Shown: in pieces, positions 1 through 12,899 of the stretch
Position numbering within the stretch: the stretch's first letter is position 1
Layout of the letters: each line of letters opens with the position of its first letter
Assembly (NCBI GenBank): GCA_043228905.1
Contig: JBHGNT010000044.1
Coordinates: 1-64,000 of the forward strand
Length of the DNA stretch: 64,000 nt
Reading direction: 5' to 3'
Source of the DNA: Azolla caroliniana
Taxonomy: Eukaryota > Polypodiophyta
Program-made: the position numbers and the translations under genes
The notes under the pieces: model-generated
What the model was told of the DNA's origin: nothing
Seen by the model: the letters and a program-made list of their open reading frames with translations, nothing else
Databases searched by the model: none

Positions 1-3000
1 AGGAGGGAGTTGAGAAGAGCCCGTGAGTAAATTAAAATGTTCATACCTGGATCGGGTGATCCCGGATTTTTGTGTTGAAAGATGCGAATCGAAGCTAACA
101 ACACTAGCTATGACATGGAATTAAAGAATCAAGATTTTGAAACTCAAGTCGAGAGACATGAAGAAATTCGCAAGTTAGAGGAGGGAGTTGAGAAGAGCCC
201 ATGACTAAATTAAAATGTTCATACCTGGCCCATGTGATATCGGATTTTAGTTTTCAAAGATGCGAATCGAAGCTAACAACGCTATCTATGCATTTGAATT
301 AAAAAATCAAGATTTTGAAACTCAAGTCGATAGACATGAAGAAATTCGCAAGTTAGAGGAGGGAGTTGAGAAGAGCCCGTGAGTAATTTAAAATGTTCAT
401 ACCTGGCCCATGCGATATCGGATTTTAGTGTTCAAAGATGCGAATCGAAGCTAACAATGGTAGCTCTGATATAGAATATGAAAATAAAGATTTTGAAACA
501 AAGATCCACAGACATGAAGAAATTACAAAATTTGAGGAGGGAGTTGAGAAGAGCGGGTCAGTAAATTAAAATGTTCATACCTGGCTCGGGTGATCCCGGA
601 TTTTTGTGTTCAAAGATGCGAATCGAAGCTACCAACACTAGCTATGACATGGAATTAAAGAATCAAGATTTTGAAACTCAAGTCGAGAGACATGAAGAAA
701 TTCGCAAGTTAGAGGAGGGAGTTGAGAAGAGCCCGTGAGTAAATTAAAATGTTCATACCTGGCCCATGTGATATCGGATTTTAGTGTTCAAAGATGCGAA
801 TCGAAGCTTACAATGCTAGCTCTAATATGGAATATAAAAATAAAAATTTTGAAACAAAGATCGACAGACATGAAGAAATTACCAAATTTGAGGAGGGAGT
901 TGAGAAGAGCGGGTCAGTAAATTAAAATGTTCATACCTGGCTTGGGTGATCCCGGATTTCTGTGTTCAAAGATTCGAATCAAAGCTACCAACACTAGCTA
1001 TGAAATCAAGATTTTGAAACTCAAGTCGATAGACATGAAGAAATTCGCAAGTTAGAGGAGGTTGTTGCGAAGAGCCCGTGAGTAATTTAAAATGTTCATA
1101 CCTGGCCCATGTGATATCGGATTTTAGTGTTCAAAGATGCAAATCGAAGCTAACAATGCTAGCTCAGATATGGAATTTAGAAATAAAGATTTTGAAACAA
1201 AGATTGACAGACATGAAGAAATTACAAAATTTGAGGAGGGAGTTGAGAAGAGCGGGTCAGTAAATTAAAATGTTCATACCTGGCTCGGGTAATCCCGGAT
1301 TTTTGTGTTCAAAGATGCGAATCGAAGTTACCAACACTAGCTATGATATGGAATTAAAAAATCAAGATTTTGAAACTCAAGTCGAGAGACATGAAGAAAT
1401 TCGCAAGTTAGAGGAGGGAGTTGAGAAGAGCCCGTGAGTAAATTAAAATGTTCATACCTGGCCCATGTGATATCGGATTTTAGTTTTCAAAGATGCGAAT
1501 CGAAGCCAACAACGCTATCTATGAATTTGAATTAAAAAATCAAGATTTTGAAACTCAAGTCGATAGACATGAAGAAATTCGCAAGTTAGAGGAGGGAGTT
1601 GAGAAGAGCCTGTGAGTAATTTAAAATGTTCATACCTGGCCCATGTGATATCGGATTTTAGTGTTCAAAGATGCGAATCGAAGCTAACAATGGTAGCTCT
1701 GATATGGAATATAAAAATAAAGATTTTGAAACAAAGATCGACAGACATGAAGAAATTACCAAATTTGAGGAGGGAGTTGAGAAGAGCGGGTCAGTAAATT
1801 AAAATGTTCATACCTGGCTCGGGTGATCCCGGATTTTTGTGTTCAAAGATGCGAATCGAAGCTACCAACACTAGCTATGAAATCAAGATTTTGCAACTCA
1901 AGTCGATAGACATGAAGAAATTCGCAAGTTAGAGGAGGGAGTTGCGAAGAGCCCGTGAGTAATTTAAAATGTTCATACCTGGCCCATGTGATATCGGATT
2001 TTAGTGTTCAAAGATGCGAATCGAAGGTAACAACGCTAGCTCTGATATGGTATTAAAAAAAAAGGATTTTGAAACTTAGATCGACAGACATGAAGAGATT
2101 ACCAAATTTGACGAGGGAGTTGAGAAGAGCGCGTCAGTATATTAAAATGTTCATACCTGGCGTATGTGATATCGGATTTTAGTTTTCAAAGATGCGAATC
2201 GAAGCTAACAACGCTATCTATGAATTTGAATTAAAAAATCAAGATTTTGAAACTCAAGTCTATAGACATGAAGAAATTCGCAAGTTAGAGGAGGGAATTG
2301 AGAAGAGCCCGTGAGTAATTTAAAATGTTCATACCTGGCCCATGTGATATCGGATTTTAGTGTTCAAAGATGCGAATCGAAGCTTACAATGCTAGCTCTG
2401 ATATGGAATATAAAAAGAAAAATTTTGAAACAAAGATCGACAGACATGAAGAAATTACCAAATTTGAGGAGGGAGTTGAGAAGAGCGGGTCAGTAAATTA
2501 AAATGTTCATACCTGGCTTGGGTGATCCCGGATTTTTGTGTTCAAAGATGCGAATCGAAGCTACCAACACTAGCTATGAAATCAAGATTTTGAAACTCAA
2601 GTCGATAGACATGAAGATATTCGCAAGTTAGAGGAGGGAGTTGCGAAGAGCCCGTGAGTAATTTAAAATGTTCATACCTGGCCCATGTGATATCGGAATT
2701 TAGTGTTCAAAGATGCGAATCGAAGCTAACAATGCTAGCTCAGATATGGAATTTAAAAATAAAGATTTTGAAACAAAGATAGACAGACATGAAGAAATTA
2801 CCAAATTTGAGGAGGGAGTTTAGAAGAGCGGGTCAGTAAATTAAAATGTTCATACCTGGCTCGGGTGATCCCGGATTTTTGTGTTCAAAGATGCGAATCG
2901 AAGCTACCAACACTAGCTATGAAATCAAGATTTTGAAACTCAAGTCAATAGACATGAAGAAATTTGCAAGTTAGAGGAGGGAGTTGCGAAGAGCCCGTGA

Positions 3001-3508
3001 GTAATTTAAAATGTTCATACCTGGCCCATGTGATATCGGATTTTAGTGTTCAAAGATGCGAATCGAAGCTAACAATGCTATCTCTGATATGGAATTTAAA
3101 AATAAAGATTTTGAAACAAAGATTGACAGACATGAAGAAATTACCAAATTTGAGGAGGGAGTTGAGAAGAGCGGGCCAGTAAATTAAAATGTTCATACCT
3201 GGCTCGGGTGATCCCGGATTTTTGTGTTCAAAGATGCGAATCGAAGCTACCAACACTAGCTATCATATGGAATTAAAAGATCAAGATTTTGAAACTCAAG
3301 TCGAGAGACATGAAGAAATTCGCAAGTTAGAGGAGGGAGTTGAGAAGAGCCCGTGAGTAAATTAAAATGTTCATACCTGGCCCATGTGATATGGGATTTT
3401 AGTGTTCAGAGATGTGAATCGAAGCTAACAACGCTATCTATGAATTTGAATTAAAAAATCAAGATTTTGAAACTCAAGTCGATAGACATGAAGAAATTCG
3501 CAAGTTAG
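1..3508 (+). repeat. 20-monomer block, 3,508 bp, first copy
   Basis: The rare variant gttgaaagatgcg at 74 recurs at 3582, an offset of 3,508 bp, and the gcccatgactaaatt variant near 199 recurs near 3707. The length equals 16 monomers of 178 bp plus four of 165 bp, and exactly four 13-bp-deleted monomers are visible (around 1001, 1875, 2575 and 2920). The match to the following block is clear for about the first four monomers. After that the second block follows a different order and resembles the part of the first copy starting near 2290 (offset 2,114 bp), so the second copy is rearranged. Confidence 0.75.
1001..1010 (+). repeat. 165-bp monomer subtype, 13-bp deletion (first of seven)
   Basis: An X-class monomer in which ctatga joins directly to aatcaag, lacking the 13 bases catggaattaaag. 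The same junction recurs near 1875, 2575, 2920, 4691, 5390 and 9987. Because breakpoint and X-class background are identical each time, this is one ancestral deletion spread by duplication, not seven events. Confidence 0.85.
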
Positions 3509-4210
3509 AGGAGGGAGTTGAGAAGAGCCCGTGAGTAAATTAAAATTTTCATACCTGGATCGGGTGATCCCGGATTTTTGTGTTGAAAGATGCGAATCGA
3601 AGCTAACAACACTAGCTATGACATGGAATTAAAGAATCAAGATTTTGAAACTCAAGTCGAGAGACATGAAGAAATTCAAAACGTTAGAGGAGGGAGTTGA
3701 GAAGAGCCCATGACTAAATTAAAATGTTCATACCTGGCCCATGTGATATCGGATTTTAGTTTTCAAAGATGCGAATCGAAGCTAACAACGCTATCTATGA
3801 ATTTGAATTAAAAAATCAAGATTTTGAAACTCAAGTCGATAGACATGAAGAAATTCGCAAGTTAGAGGAGGGAGTTGAGAAGAGCCCGTGAGTAATTTAA
3901 AATGTTCATACCTGGCCCATGTGATATCGGATTTTGAAGTGTTCAAAAGATGCGAATCGAAGCTAACAATGGTAGCTCTGATATGGAATATGAAAATAAA
4001 GATTTTGAAACAAAGATCAACAGACATGAAGAAATTACAAAATTTGAGGAGGGAGTTGAGAAGAGCGGGTCAGTAAATTAAAATGTTCATACCTGGCTCG
4101 GGTGATCCCGGATTTTTACGTTCAAAGATGCGAATCGAAGCTACCAACACTAGCTATGACATGGAATTAAAGAATCAAGATTTTAAAACTCAAGTCGAGA
4201 GACATGAAGA
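3509..4210 (+). repeat. Second, partial copy of the 3,508-bp block
   Basis: Opens with the same X monomer (gttgaaagatgcg at 3582) and the same next two Y-type monomers as position 1. It has small private changes: an extra base near 3679 (ttcaaaacgttagag) and extra bases near 3936-3949 (gattttgaagtg and caaaagatg). After about 4,210 the order departs from the first copy and follows the arrangement found from about 2,290. Confidence 0.65.
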
Positions 4211-6189
4211 AATTCGCAAGTTAGAGGAGGGAGTTGAGAAGAGCCCATGACTAAATTAAAATGTTCATACCTGGCCCATGTGATATCGGATTTTTGTGTT
4301 CAAAGATGCGAATCGAAGCTAACAACGCTATCTATGAATTTGAATTAAAAAATCAAGATTTTGAAACTCAAGTCGATAGACATGAAGAAATTCGCAAGTT
4401 AGAGGAGGGAATTGAGAAGAGCCCGTGAGTAATTTAAAATGTTCATACCTGGCCCATGTGATATCGGATTTTAGTGTTCAAAGATGCGAATCGAAGCTTA
4501 CAATGCTAGCTCTGATATGGAATATAAAAATAAAAATTTTGAAACAAAGATCGACAGACATGAAGAAATTACCAAATTTGAGGAGGGAGTTGAGAAGAGC
4601 GGGTCAGTAAATTAAAATGTTCATACCTGGCTTGGGTGATCCCGGATTTTTGTGTTCAAAGATGCGAATCGAAGCTACCAACACTAGCTATGAAATCAAG
4701 ATTTTGAAACTCAAGTCGATAGACATGAAGAAATTCGCAAGTTAGAGGAGGGAGTTGCGAAGAGCCCGTGAGTAATTTAAAATGTTCATACCTGGCCCAT
4801 GTGATATCGGATTTTAGTGTTCAAAGATGCGAATCGAAGCTAACAATGCTAGCTCAGATATGGAATTTAAAAATAAAGATTTTGAAACAAAGATAGACAG
4901 ACATGAAGAAATTACCAAATTTGAGGAGGGAGTTTAGAAGAGCGGGTCAGTAAATTAAAATGTTCATACCTGGCTCGGGTGATCCCGGATTTTTGTGTTC
5001 AAAGATGCGAATCGAAGTTACCAACACTAGCTATGATATGGAATTAAAAAATCAAGATTTTGAAATTCAAGTCGAGAGACATGAAGAAATTCGCAAGTTA
5101 GAGGAGGGAGTTGAGAAGAGCCCGTGAGTAAATTAAAATGTTCATACCTGGCCCATGTGATATCGGATTTTAGTTTTCAAAGATGCGAATCGAAGCTAAC
5201 AATGGTAGCTCTGATATGGAATATAAAAATAAAGATTTTGAACCAAAGATCGACAGACATGAAGAAATTACCAAATTTGAGGAGGGAGTTGAGAAGAGCG
5301 GGTTAGTAAATTAAAATGTTCATACCTGGCTCGGGTGATCCCGGATTTTTGTGTTCAAAGATGCGAATCGAAGCTACCAACACTAGCTATGAAATCAAGA
5401 TTTTGAAACTCAAGTCAATAGACATGAAGAAATTTGCAAGTTAGAGGAGGGAGTTGCGAAGAGCCCGTGAGTAATTTAAAATGTTCATACCTGGTCCATG
5501 TGATATCGAATTTTAGTGTTCAAAGATGCGAATCTAAGCTAACAATGCTAGCTCTGATATGGAATATAAAAATAAAGATTTTGAAACAAAGATCGACAGA
5601 CATGAAGAAATTACCAAATTTGAGGAGGGAGTTGAGAAGAGCGGGTTAGTAAATTAAAATGTTCATACCTTGCTCGGGTAATTCCGGATTTTTGTGTTCT
5701 AAGATGCGAATCGAAGCTAACAACACTAGCTATGATATGGAATTAAAAAATCAAGATTTTGAAACTCAAGTCGACAGACATGAAGAAATTCGCAAGTTAG
5801 ACGAGGCAGTTGAGAAGAGCCCGTGAGTAATTTAAAATGTTCATACCTGGCCCATGTGATATCGGATTTTAGTGTTCAAAGATCCGAATCGAAGCTAACA
5901 ATGCTAGCTCTGATATGGAATTTAAACATAAAGATTTTGAAACAAAGATTGACAGACATGAAGAAATTACCAAATTTGAGGAGGGAGTTGAGAAGAGCGG
6001 GTCAGTAAATTAAAATGTTCATACCTGGCTCGGGTGATCCCGGCTTTTTGTGTTCAAAGATGCGAATCGAAGCTACCAACACTAGCTATGATATGGAATT
6101 AAAAAATCAAGATTTTGAAACTCAAGTCGAGAGACCTGAAGAAATTCGCAAGTTAGAGGAGGGAGTTGAGAAGAGCCCGTGAGTAAATT

Positions 6190-6349
6190 AAAATGTTCAT
6201 ACCTGGCCCATGTGATATCTGATTTCTGTGTTCAAAGATGCGAATCGAAGGTAACAACGCTAGCTCGGAAAAGGACTTAAAAAATCAAGATTTGGAAACT
6301 CAGATCGACAGACATGAAGTAATTCCCAAATTAGAGGAGGCAGTATATT
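6190..6349 (+). repeat. 160-bp shortened monomer
   Basis: The distance from the aaaatg anchor at 6190 to the next at 6350 is 160 bp. About 18 bp are missing after gaggagg, where the usual gagttgagaagagcgcg stretch is lost and the sequence goes straight to cagtatatta. The monomer also carries a divergent middle (gaaaaggactta), shared with the one near 10,380. Confidence 0.8.
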
Positions 6350-7299
6350 AAAATGTTCATACCTGGCCTATGTGATATCGGATTTTAGTGTTCAAAGATG
6401 CGAATCGAAGCTTACAACGCTATCTATGAATTTGAATTAAAAAATCAAGATTTTGAAACTCAAGTCGATAGACATGAAGAAATGCGCAAGTTAGAGGAGG
6501 GAGTTGAGAAGAGCCCGTGACTAATTTAAAATGTTCATACCTGGCCCATGTGATATCGGATTTTAGTGTTCAAAGATGCGAATCGAAGCTAACAACGCTA
6601 GCTCTGATATGGAATTAAAAAATAAAGATTTTGATGCTCAGATCGAGAGACATGAAGAAATTACTTAAATTGAGGAGGGAGTTGAGAAGAGCGGGTCAGT
6701 AAATTAAAATGTTCATACCTGGCTCGGGTGATCCCGGATTTTTGTGTTCAAAGATGCGAATCGAAGCTACCAACACTAGCTATGACATGGAATTAAAGAA
6801 TCAAGATTTTGAAACTCAAGTCGAGAGACATGAAGAAATTCGCAAGTTAGAGGAGGGAGTTGAGAAGAGCCCCTGACTAAATTAAAATGTTCATACCTGG
6901 CCCATGTGATATCGGATTTTAGTGTTCAAAGATGCGAATCGAAGCTAACAACGCTATCTATGAATTTGAATTAAAAAATAAGGATTTTGAAAGTTAGATC
7001 GACACACCTGAAGAAATTACCAAATTTGAGGAGGGAGTTGAGAAGAGCGCGTAAGTATATTAAAATCTTCATACCTGGCCCATGTGATATCGGATTTTAG
7101 TGTTCAAAGATGCCAATCGAAGCTAACAACGCTATCTATGAATTTGAATTAAAAAATCAAGATTTTAAAACTCAAGTCGACATACAAGAAGAAATTCGCA
7201 AGTTAGAGGAGGGAGTTGAGAAGAGCCCGTGAGTAATTTAAAAGGTTCATACCTGGCCCATGTGATATCGGATTTTAGTGTTCAAAGATGCGAATCGAA

Positions 7300-8720
7300 G
7301 CTAACAACGCTAGGTCTCATATGGAATTAAAAAATCAAGATTTTGAATCTCAGATCGAGAGACATGAAGAAATTACCAAATTAGAGGAGGGAGTTGAGAA
7401 GAGCGCGTCAGTATATTAAAATGTTCATACCTGGCTCGGGTGATCCCGGATATTTGTGTTCAAAGATGCGAATCGAAGCTAACAACACTAGCTATGCTAT
7501 CGAATTAAAAAATCAAGATTTTGAAACTCAAGTCGAGAGACAAGAAGCAATTCGCAAGTTAGAGGAGGGAGTTCAGAAGATCCCGTGAGTAAATTAAAAT
7601 GTTCATACCTGGCCCATGTGATATCGGATTTTAGTGTTCAAAGATGCGAATCGAAGCTAACAACGCTATCTATGAATTTGAATTAAAAAATCAAGATTTT
7701 GAAACTCAAGTCGATATACATGAAGAAATTCGTAAGTTAGAGGAGGAGTTGAGAAGAGCCCGTGAGTAATTTAAAATGTTCATACCTGGCCCATGTGATA
7801 TCGGATTTTAGTGTTCAAAGATGTGAATCGAAGCTAACAACGCTAGCTCTAATATGGAATTAAAAAATGAGGATTTTGAAACTCAAGTCGAGAGACATGA
7901 AGAAATTACAAAATTTTGAGGAGGGAGTTCAGAAGAGCGGGTCAGTAAATTAAAATGTTCATACCTAGCTCGGGTGATCCCGGATTTTTGTGTTCAAAGA
8001 TGCGAATCGAAGCTAACAACGCTAGGTCTCATATGGAATTAAAAAATCAAGATTTTGAATCTCAGATCGAGAGACATGAAGAAATTACCAAATTAGAGGA
8101 GGGAGTTGAGAAGAGCGCGTCAGTATATTAAAATGTTCATACCTGGCTCGGGTGATCCCGGATATTTGTGTTCAAAGATGTGAATCGAAGCTAACAACAC
8201 TAGCTATGCTATCGAATTAAAAAACCAAGATTTTGAAACTCAAGTCGAGAGACAAGAAGCAATTCGCAAGTTAGAGGAGGGAGTTCAGAAGATCCCGTGA
8301 GTAAATTAAAATGTTCATACCTGGCCCATGTGATATCGGATTTTAGTGTTCAAAGATGCGAATCGAAGCTGACAACGCTATCTATGAATTTGAATTATAA
8401 AATCAAGATTTTGAAACTCAAGTCGATATACATGAAGAATTTCGTAAGTTAGAGGAGGAGTTGAGAAGAGCCCGTGAGTAATTTAAAATGTTCATACCTG
8501 GCCCATGTGATATCGGATTTTAGTGTTCAAAAATGTGAATCGAAGCTAACAACGCTAGCTCTAATATGGAATTAAAAAATGAGGATTTTGAAACTCAAGT
8601 CGAGAGACATGAAGAAATTACAAAATTTTGAGGAGGGAGTTCAGAAGAGCGGGTCAGTAAATTAAAACGTTCATACCTAGCTCGGGTGATCCCGGATTTT
8701 TGTGTTCAAAGATGCGAATC
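7300..8720 (+). repeat. 712-bp (4-monomer) tandem duplication
   Basis: The private variant taggtctcat occurs at 7311 and again at 8023, 712 bp apart. The flanking monomers are copied in the same order: one with gctatcgaatt, one with gatatacatgaag and a shortened gaggaggagttg, and one with a shifted caaaattttgagg. Differences are few (for example aaccaag against aatcaag near 8224), so the duplication is fairly recent relative to the rest of region A. Confidence 0.85.
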
Positions 8721-10073
8721 GAAGCGACCAACACTAGCTATGATATGCAATTAAAAAATCAAGATTTTCAAAGTCAGATCGAGAGACATGAAGAAATTAC
8801 CAAATTTGAGGAGGGACTTGAGAAGAGCGCGTCAGTATATTAAAATGTTCATACCTGGCCTATGTGATATCGGATTTTAGTGTTCAAACAAACGAATCGA
8901 AGCTAATAACGCTACCTATGATATGGAATTAAAAAATCAAGATTTCGAAAGTCAGATCGACAGACATGAAGAAATTACCAAATTAGAGGAGGGAGTTCAG
9001 AAGAGCGCGTCAGTATATTAAAATCTTCATACCTAGCCCATGTGATATCGGATTTTAGTGTTCAAAGATGCGAATCAAAGATAACAAGGCTATCTATGAA
9101 TTTGAATTATAAAATCAAGATTTTGAAACTCAAGTCGATATACATGAAGAAATTCGCAAGTTAGAGGAGGGAGTTGAGAAGAGCCTGTGAGTAATTTAAA
9201 ATGTTCATACCTGGCCCATGTGATATCGGATTTTAGTGTTCAAAGATGCGAATCGAAGCTAACAACGCTAGCTCTGATATGGTATTAAAAAATAAGGATT
9301 TTGAAACTTAGATCGACACACCTGAAGAAATTACCAAATTTGAGGAGGGAGTTGAGAAGAGCGCGTAAGTATTTTAAAATGTTCATACCTGGCCCATGTG
9401 ATATCGGATTTTAGTGTTCAAAGATGCGAATCGAAGCTAACAATGCTAGCTCTGATATGGAATATAAAAATAAAAATGTTGAAACAAAGATCGACAGACA
9501 TGAAGAAATTACCAAATTTGAGGAGGGACTTGAGAAGAGCGGGTTAGTAAATTAAAATGTTCATACCTTGCTCGGGTGATCCCGGATTTTTGTGTTCTAA
9601 GATGCGAATCGAAGCTAACAACACTAGCTATGATATGGAATTAAAAAATCAAGATTTTGAAACTCAAGTCGAGAGACATGAAGAAATTCGCAAGTTAGAC
9701 GAGGGAGTTGAGAAGAGCCCGTGAGTAATTTAAAATGTTCATACCTGGCCCATGTGATATCGGATTTTTGTGTTCAAAGCTGCGAATCGAAGCTAACAAT
9801 GCTAGCTCTGATATGGAATTTAAACATAAAGATTTTGAACAAAGATTGACAGACATGAAGAAATTACCAAATTTGAGGAGGGAATTGAGAAGAGCGGGTC
9901 AGTAAATTAAAATGTTCATACCTGGCTCGGGTGATCCCGGATTTTTGTGTTCAAAGATGCGAATCGAAGCTACCAACACTAGCTATGAAATCAAGATTTT
10001 GAAACTCAAGTCGATAGACATGAAGATATTCGCAAGTTAGAGGAGGGAGTTGCGAAGAGCCCGTGAGTAATTT

Positions 10074-10305
10074 AAAATGTTCATACCTGGCCCATGTGAT
10101 ATCGGAATTTAGTGTTCAAAGATGCGAATCGAAGCTAACAATGCTAGCTCAGATATGGAATTTTTGTGTTCAAAGATGCGAATCGAAGCTACCAACACTA
10201 GCTATGATATGGAATTAAAAGATCAAGATTTTGAAACTCAAGTCGAGAGACCTAAAGAAATTCGCAAGTTAGAGGAGGGAGTTGAGAAGAGCTCGTGAGT
10301 AAATT
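10074..10305 (+). repeat. Recombinant double monomer, 232 bp instead of 356
   Basis: A Y-class monomer runs to gatatggaa at about 10,160 and then continues as tttttgtgttcaaagatgcg, which is the middle of an X-class monomer. About 124 bp spanning the monomer boundary are gone. The two sides share short homology (ggaattt against ggattttt), which points to an out-of-register deletion. Confidence 0.85.
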
Positions 10306-10420
10306 AAAATGTTCATACCTGGCCCATGTGATATCTGATTTCTGTGTTCAAAGATGCGAATCGAAGGTAACAACGCTAGCTCTGAAAAGGACTTAAAAAA
10401 TCAAGAGGAGGGAGTATATT
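10306..10420 (+). repeat. 115-bp shortened monomer
   Basis: The anchor-to-anchor distance is 115 bp. The sequence joins tcaag directly to aggagggagtatatta near 10,403, removing the stretch from the A/T dyad to the end of the gagacatgaag block. The upstream part (gaaaaggactta) matches the shortened monomer at 6190, so this is probably a copy of that unit with a further deletion. Confidence 0.8.
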
Positions 10421-11129
10421 AAAATGTTCATACCTGGCCTATGTGATATCGGATTTTAGTGTTCAAAGATGCGAATCGAAGCTTACAACGCTATCTATGA
10501 ATTTGAATTAAAAAATCAAGATTTGGAAACTCAAGTCGATAGACATGAGGAAATGCGCAAGTTGGAGGAGGGAGTTGAGAAGAGCCCGTGAATAATTTAA
10601 AATGTTCATACCTGGCCCATGTGATATCGGATTTTAGTGTTCAAAGATGCGAATCGAAGCTAACAACGCTATCTCTGATATGGAATTAAAAAATAAAGAT
10701 TTTGATACTCAGATCGAGAGACATGAAGAAATTACTAAAATTGAGGAGGGAGTTGAGAAGAGCGGGTCAGTAAATTAAAATTTTCATACCTGGCTCGGGT
10801 GATCCCGGATTTTTGTGTTCAAAGATGCGAATAGAAGCTACCAACACTAGCTATGACATGGAATTAAAGAATCAAGATTTTGAAACTCAAATCGAGGGAC
10901 ATGAAGAAATTCGCAAGTTAGAGGAGGGAGTTGAGAAGAGCCCATGACTAAATTAAAATGTTCATACCTGGCCCATGTGATATCGGATTTTAGTGTTCAA
11001 AGATGCGAATCGAAGCTAACAACGCTATCTATGAATTTGAATTAAAAAATCAAGATTTTGAAACTCAAGTCGATAGACATGAAGAAATTCGCAAGTTAGA
11101 GGAGGGAGTTGAGAAGAGCCCGTGAGTAA

Positions 11130-12300
11130 TTTAAAATGTTCATACCTGGCCCATGTGATATCGGATTTTAGTGTTCAAAGATGCGAATCGAAGCTAACAA
11201 CGCTAGCTCTGATATGGTATTAAGAAATAAGGATTTTGAAAGTTAGATCGACACACCTGAAGAAATTACCAAATTTGAGGAGGGAGTTGAGAAGAGCGCG
11301 TAAGTATATTAAAATCTTCATACCTGGCCCATGTGATATCGGATTTTAGTGTTCAAAGATGCCAATCGAAGCTAACAACGCTATCTATGAATTTGAATTA
11401 AAAAATCAACATTTTAAAACTCAAGTCGACATACAAGAAGAAATTCGCAAGTTAGAGGAGGGAGTTGAGAAGAGCCCGTGAGTAATTTAAAACGTTCATA
11501 CCTGGCCCATGTGATATCGGATTTTAGTGTTCAAAGATGCGAATCGAAGCTAACAACGCTAGGTCTCATATGGAATTAAAAAATCAAGATTTTGAATCTC
11601 AGATCGAGAGACATGAAGAAATTACCAAATTAGAGGAGGGAGTGGAGAAGAGCGCGTCAGTATATTAAAATGTTCATACCTGGCTCGGGTGATCCCGGAT
11701 ATTTGTGTTCAAAGATGCGACTCGAAGCTAACAACACTAGCTATGCTATCGAATTAAAAAATCAAGATTTTGAAACTCAAGTCGAGAGACAAGAAGCAAT
11801 TCGCAAGTTAGAGGAGGGAGTTCAGAAGATCCCGTGAGTAAATTAAAATGTTCATACCTGGCCCATGTGATATCGGATTTTAGTGTTCAAAGATGCGAAT
11901 CGAAGCTAACAACTCTATGTATGAATTTGAATTAAAAAATCAAGATTTTGAAACTCAAGTCGATATAGATGAAGAAATTCGTAAGTTAGAGGAGGAGTTG
12001 AGAAGAGCCCGTGAGTAATTTAAAATGTTCATACCTGGCCCATGTGATATCGGATTTTAGTGTTCAAAGATGTGAATCGAAGCTAACAACGCTAGCTCTA
12101 ATATGGAATTAAAAAATGAGGATTTTGAAACTCAAGTCGAGAGACATGAAGAAATTACAAAATTTTGAGGAGGGAGTTCAGAAGAGCGGGTCAGTAAATT
12201 AAAATGTTCATACCTAGCTCGGGTGATCCCGGATTTTTGTGTTCAAAGATGCGAATCGAAGCGACCAACACTAGCTATGATATGCAATTAAGAAATCAAG
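11130..12300 (+). repeat. Displaced copy of the 6.9-8.7 kb block (offset 4,249 bp)
   Basis: aagttagatcgacacacc at 6991 recurs at 11240, and taggtctcat at 7311 recurs at 11560; both offsets are 4,249 bp. The order of the variant monomers that follow is also retained. The single copy here compared with two at 7.3-8.7 kb suggests that the 712-bp tandem duplication came after the 4.2-kb duplication, or that one copy was lost here. Confidence 0.8.
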
Positions 12301-12899
12301 ATTTTGAAAGTCAGATAGAGAGACATGAAGAAATTACCAAATTAGAGGAGGGAGTTCAGAAGAGCGCGTCAGTATATTAAAATCTTCATACCTAGCCCAT
12401 GTGATATCGGATTTTAGTGTTCAAAGATGCGAATCGAAGATAACAACGCTATCTATGAATTTGAAATATAAAATCAAGATTTTGAAACTCAAGTCGATAT
12501 ACATGAAGAAATTCGCATGTTAGAGGAGGGAGTTGAGAAGAGCCTGTGAGTAATTTAAAATGTTCATACCTGGCCCATGTGATATCGGATTTTAGTGTTC
12601 AAAGATGCGAATCGAAGCTAACAACGCTAGCTCTGATATGGTATTAAAAAATAAGGATTTTGAAACTTAGATCGACACACCTGAAGAAATTACCAAATTT
12701 GAGGAGGGAGTTGAGAAGAGCGCGTAAGTATATTAAAATCTTCATACCTGGCCCAGGTGATATCGGATTTTAGTGTTCAAAGATGCGAATCGAAGCTAAC
12801 AACGCTATCTATGAATTTGAAATTAAAAAATCAAGATTTTGAAACTCAAGTCGACATACATGAAGAAATTCGCAAGTTAGAGGAGGGAGTTGAGAAGAG

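Noticed and set aside
735-920. Open frame of 61 codons starting at GTG, repeated almost unchanged at 1078, 1612, 2311, 4425, 5124 and 5823 and, with changes, elsewhere in region A
   Set aside because: It is one satellite monomer read in one frame. Because 178 is not a multiple of 3, the frame is lost at the next monomer and a stop follows. There is no ATG start and no codon-level conservation: differences are spread without regard to codon position.
3050-4027. Minus-strand open frames of 60-80 codons (3050-3256, 3791-4027, also 13819-14010)
   Set aside because: They lie inside the same tandem monomers and appear only where point changes or small insertions remove a stop. They do not recur as a conserved frame.
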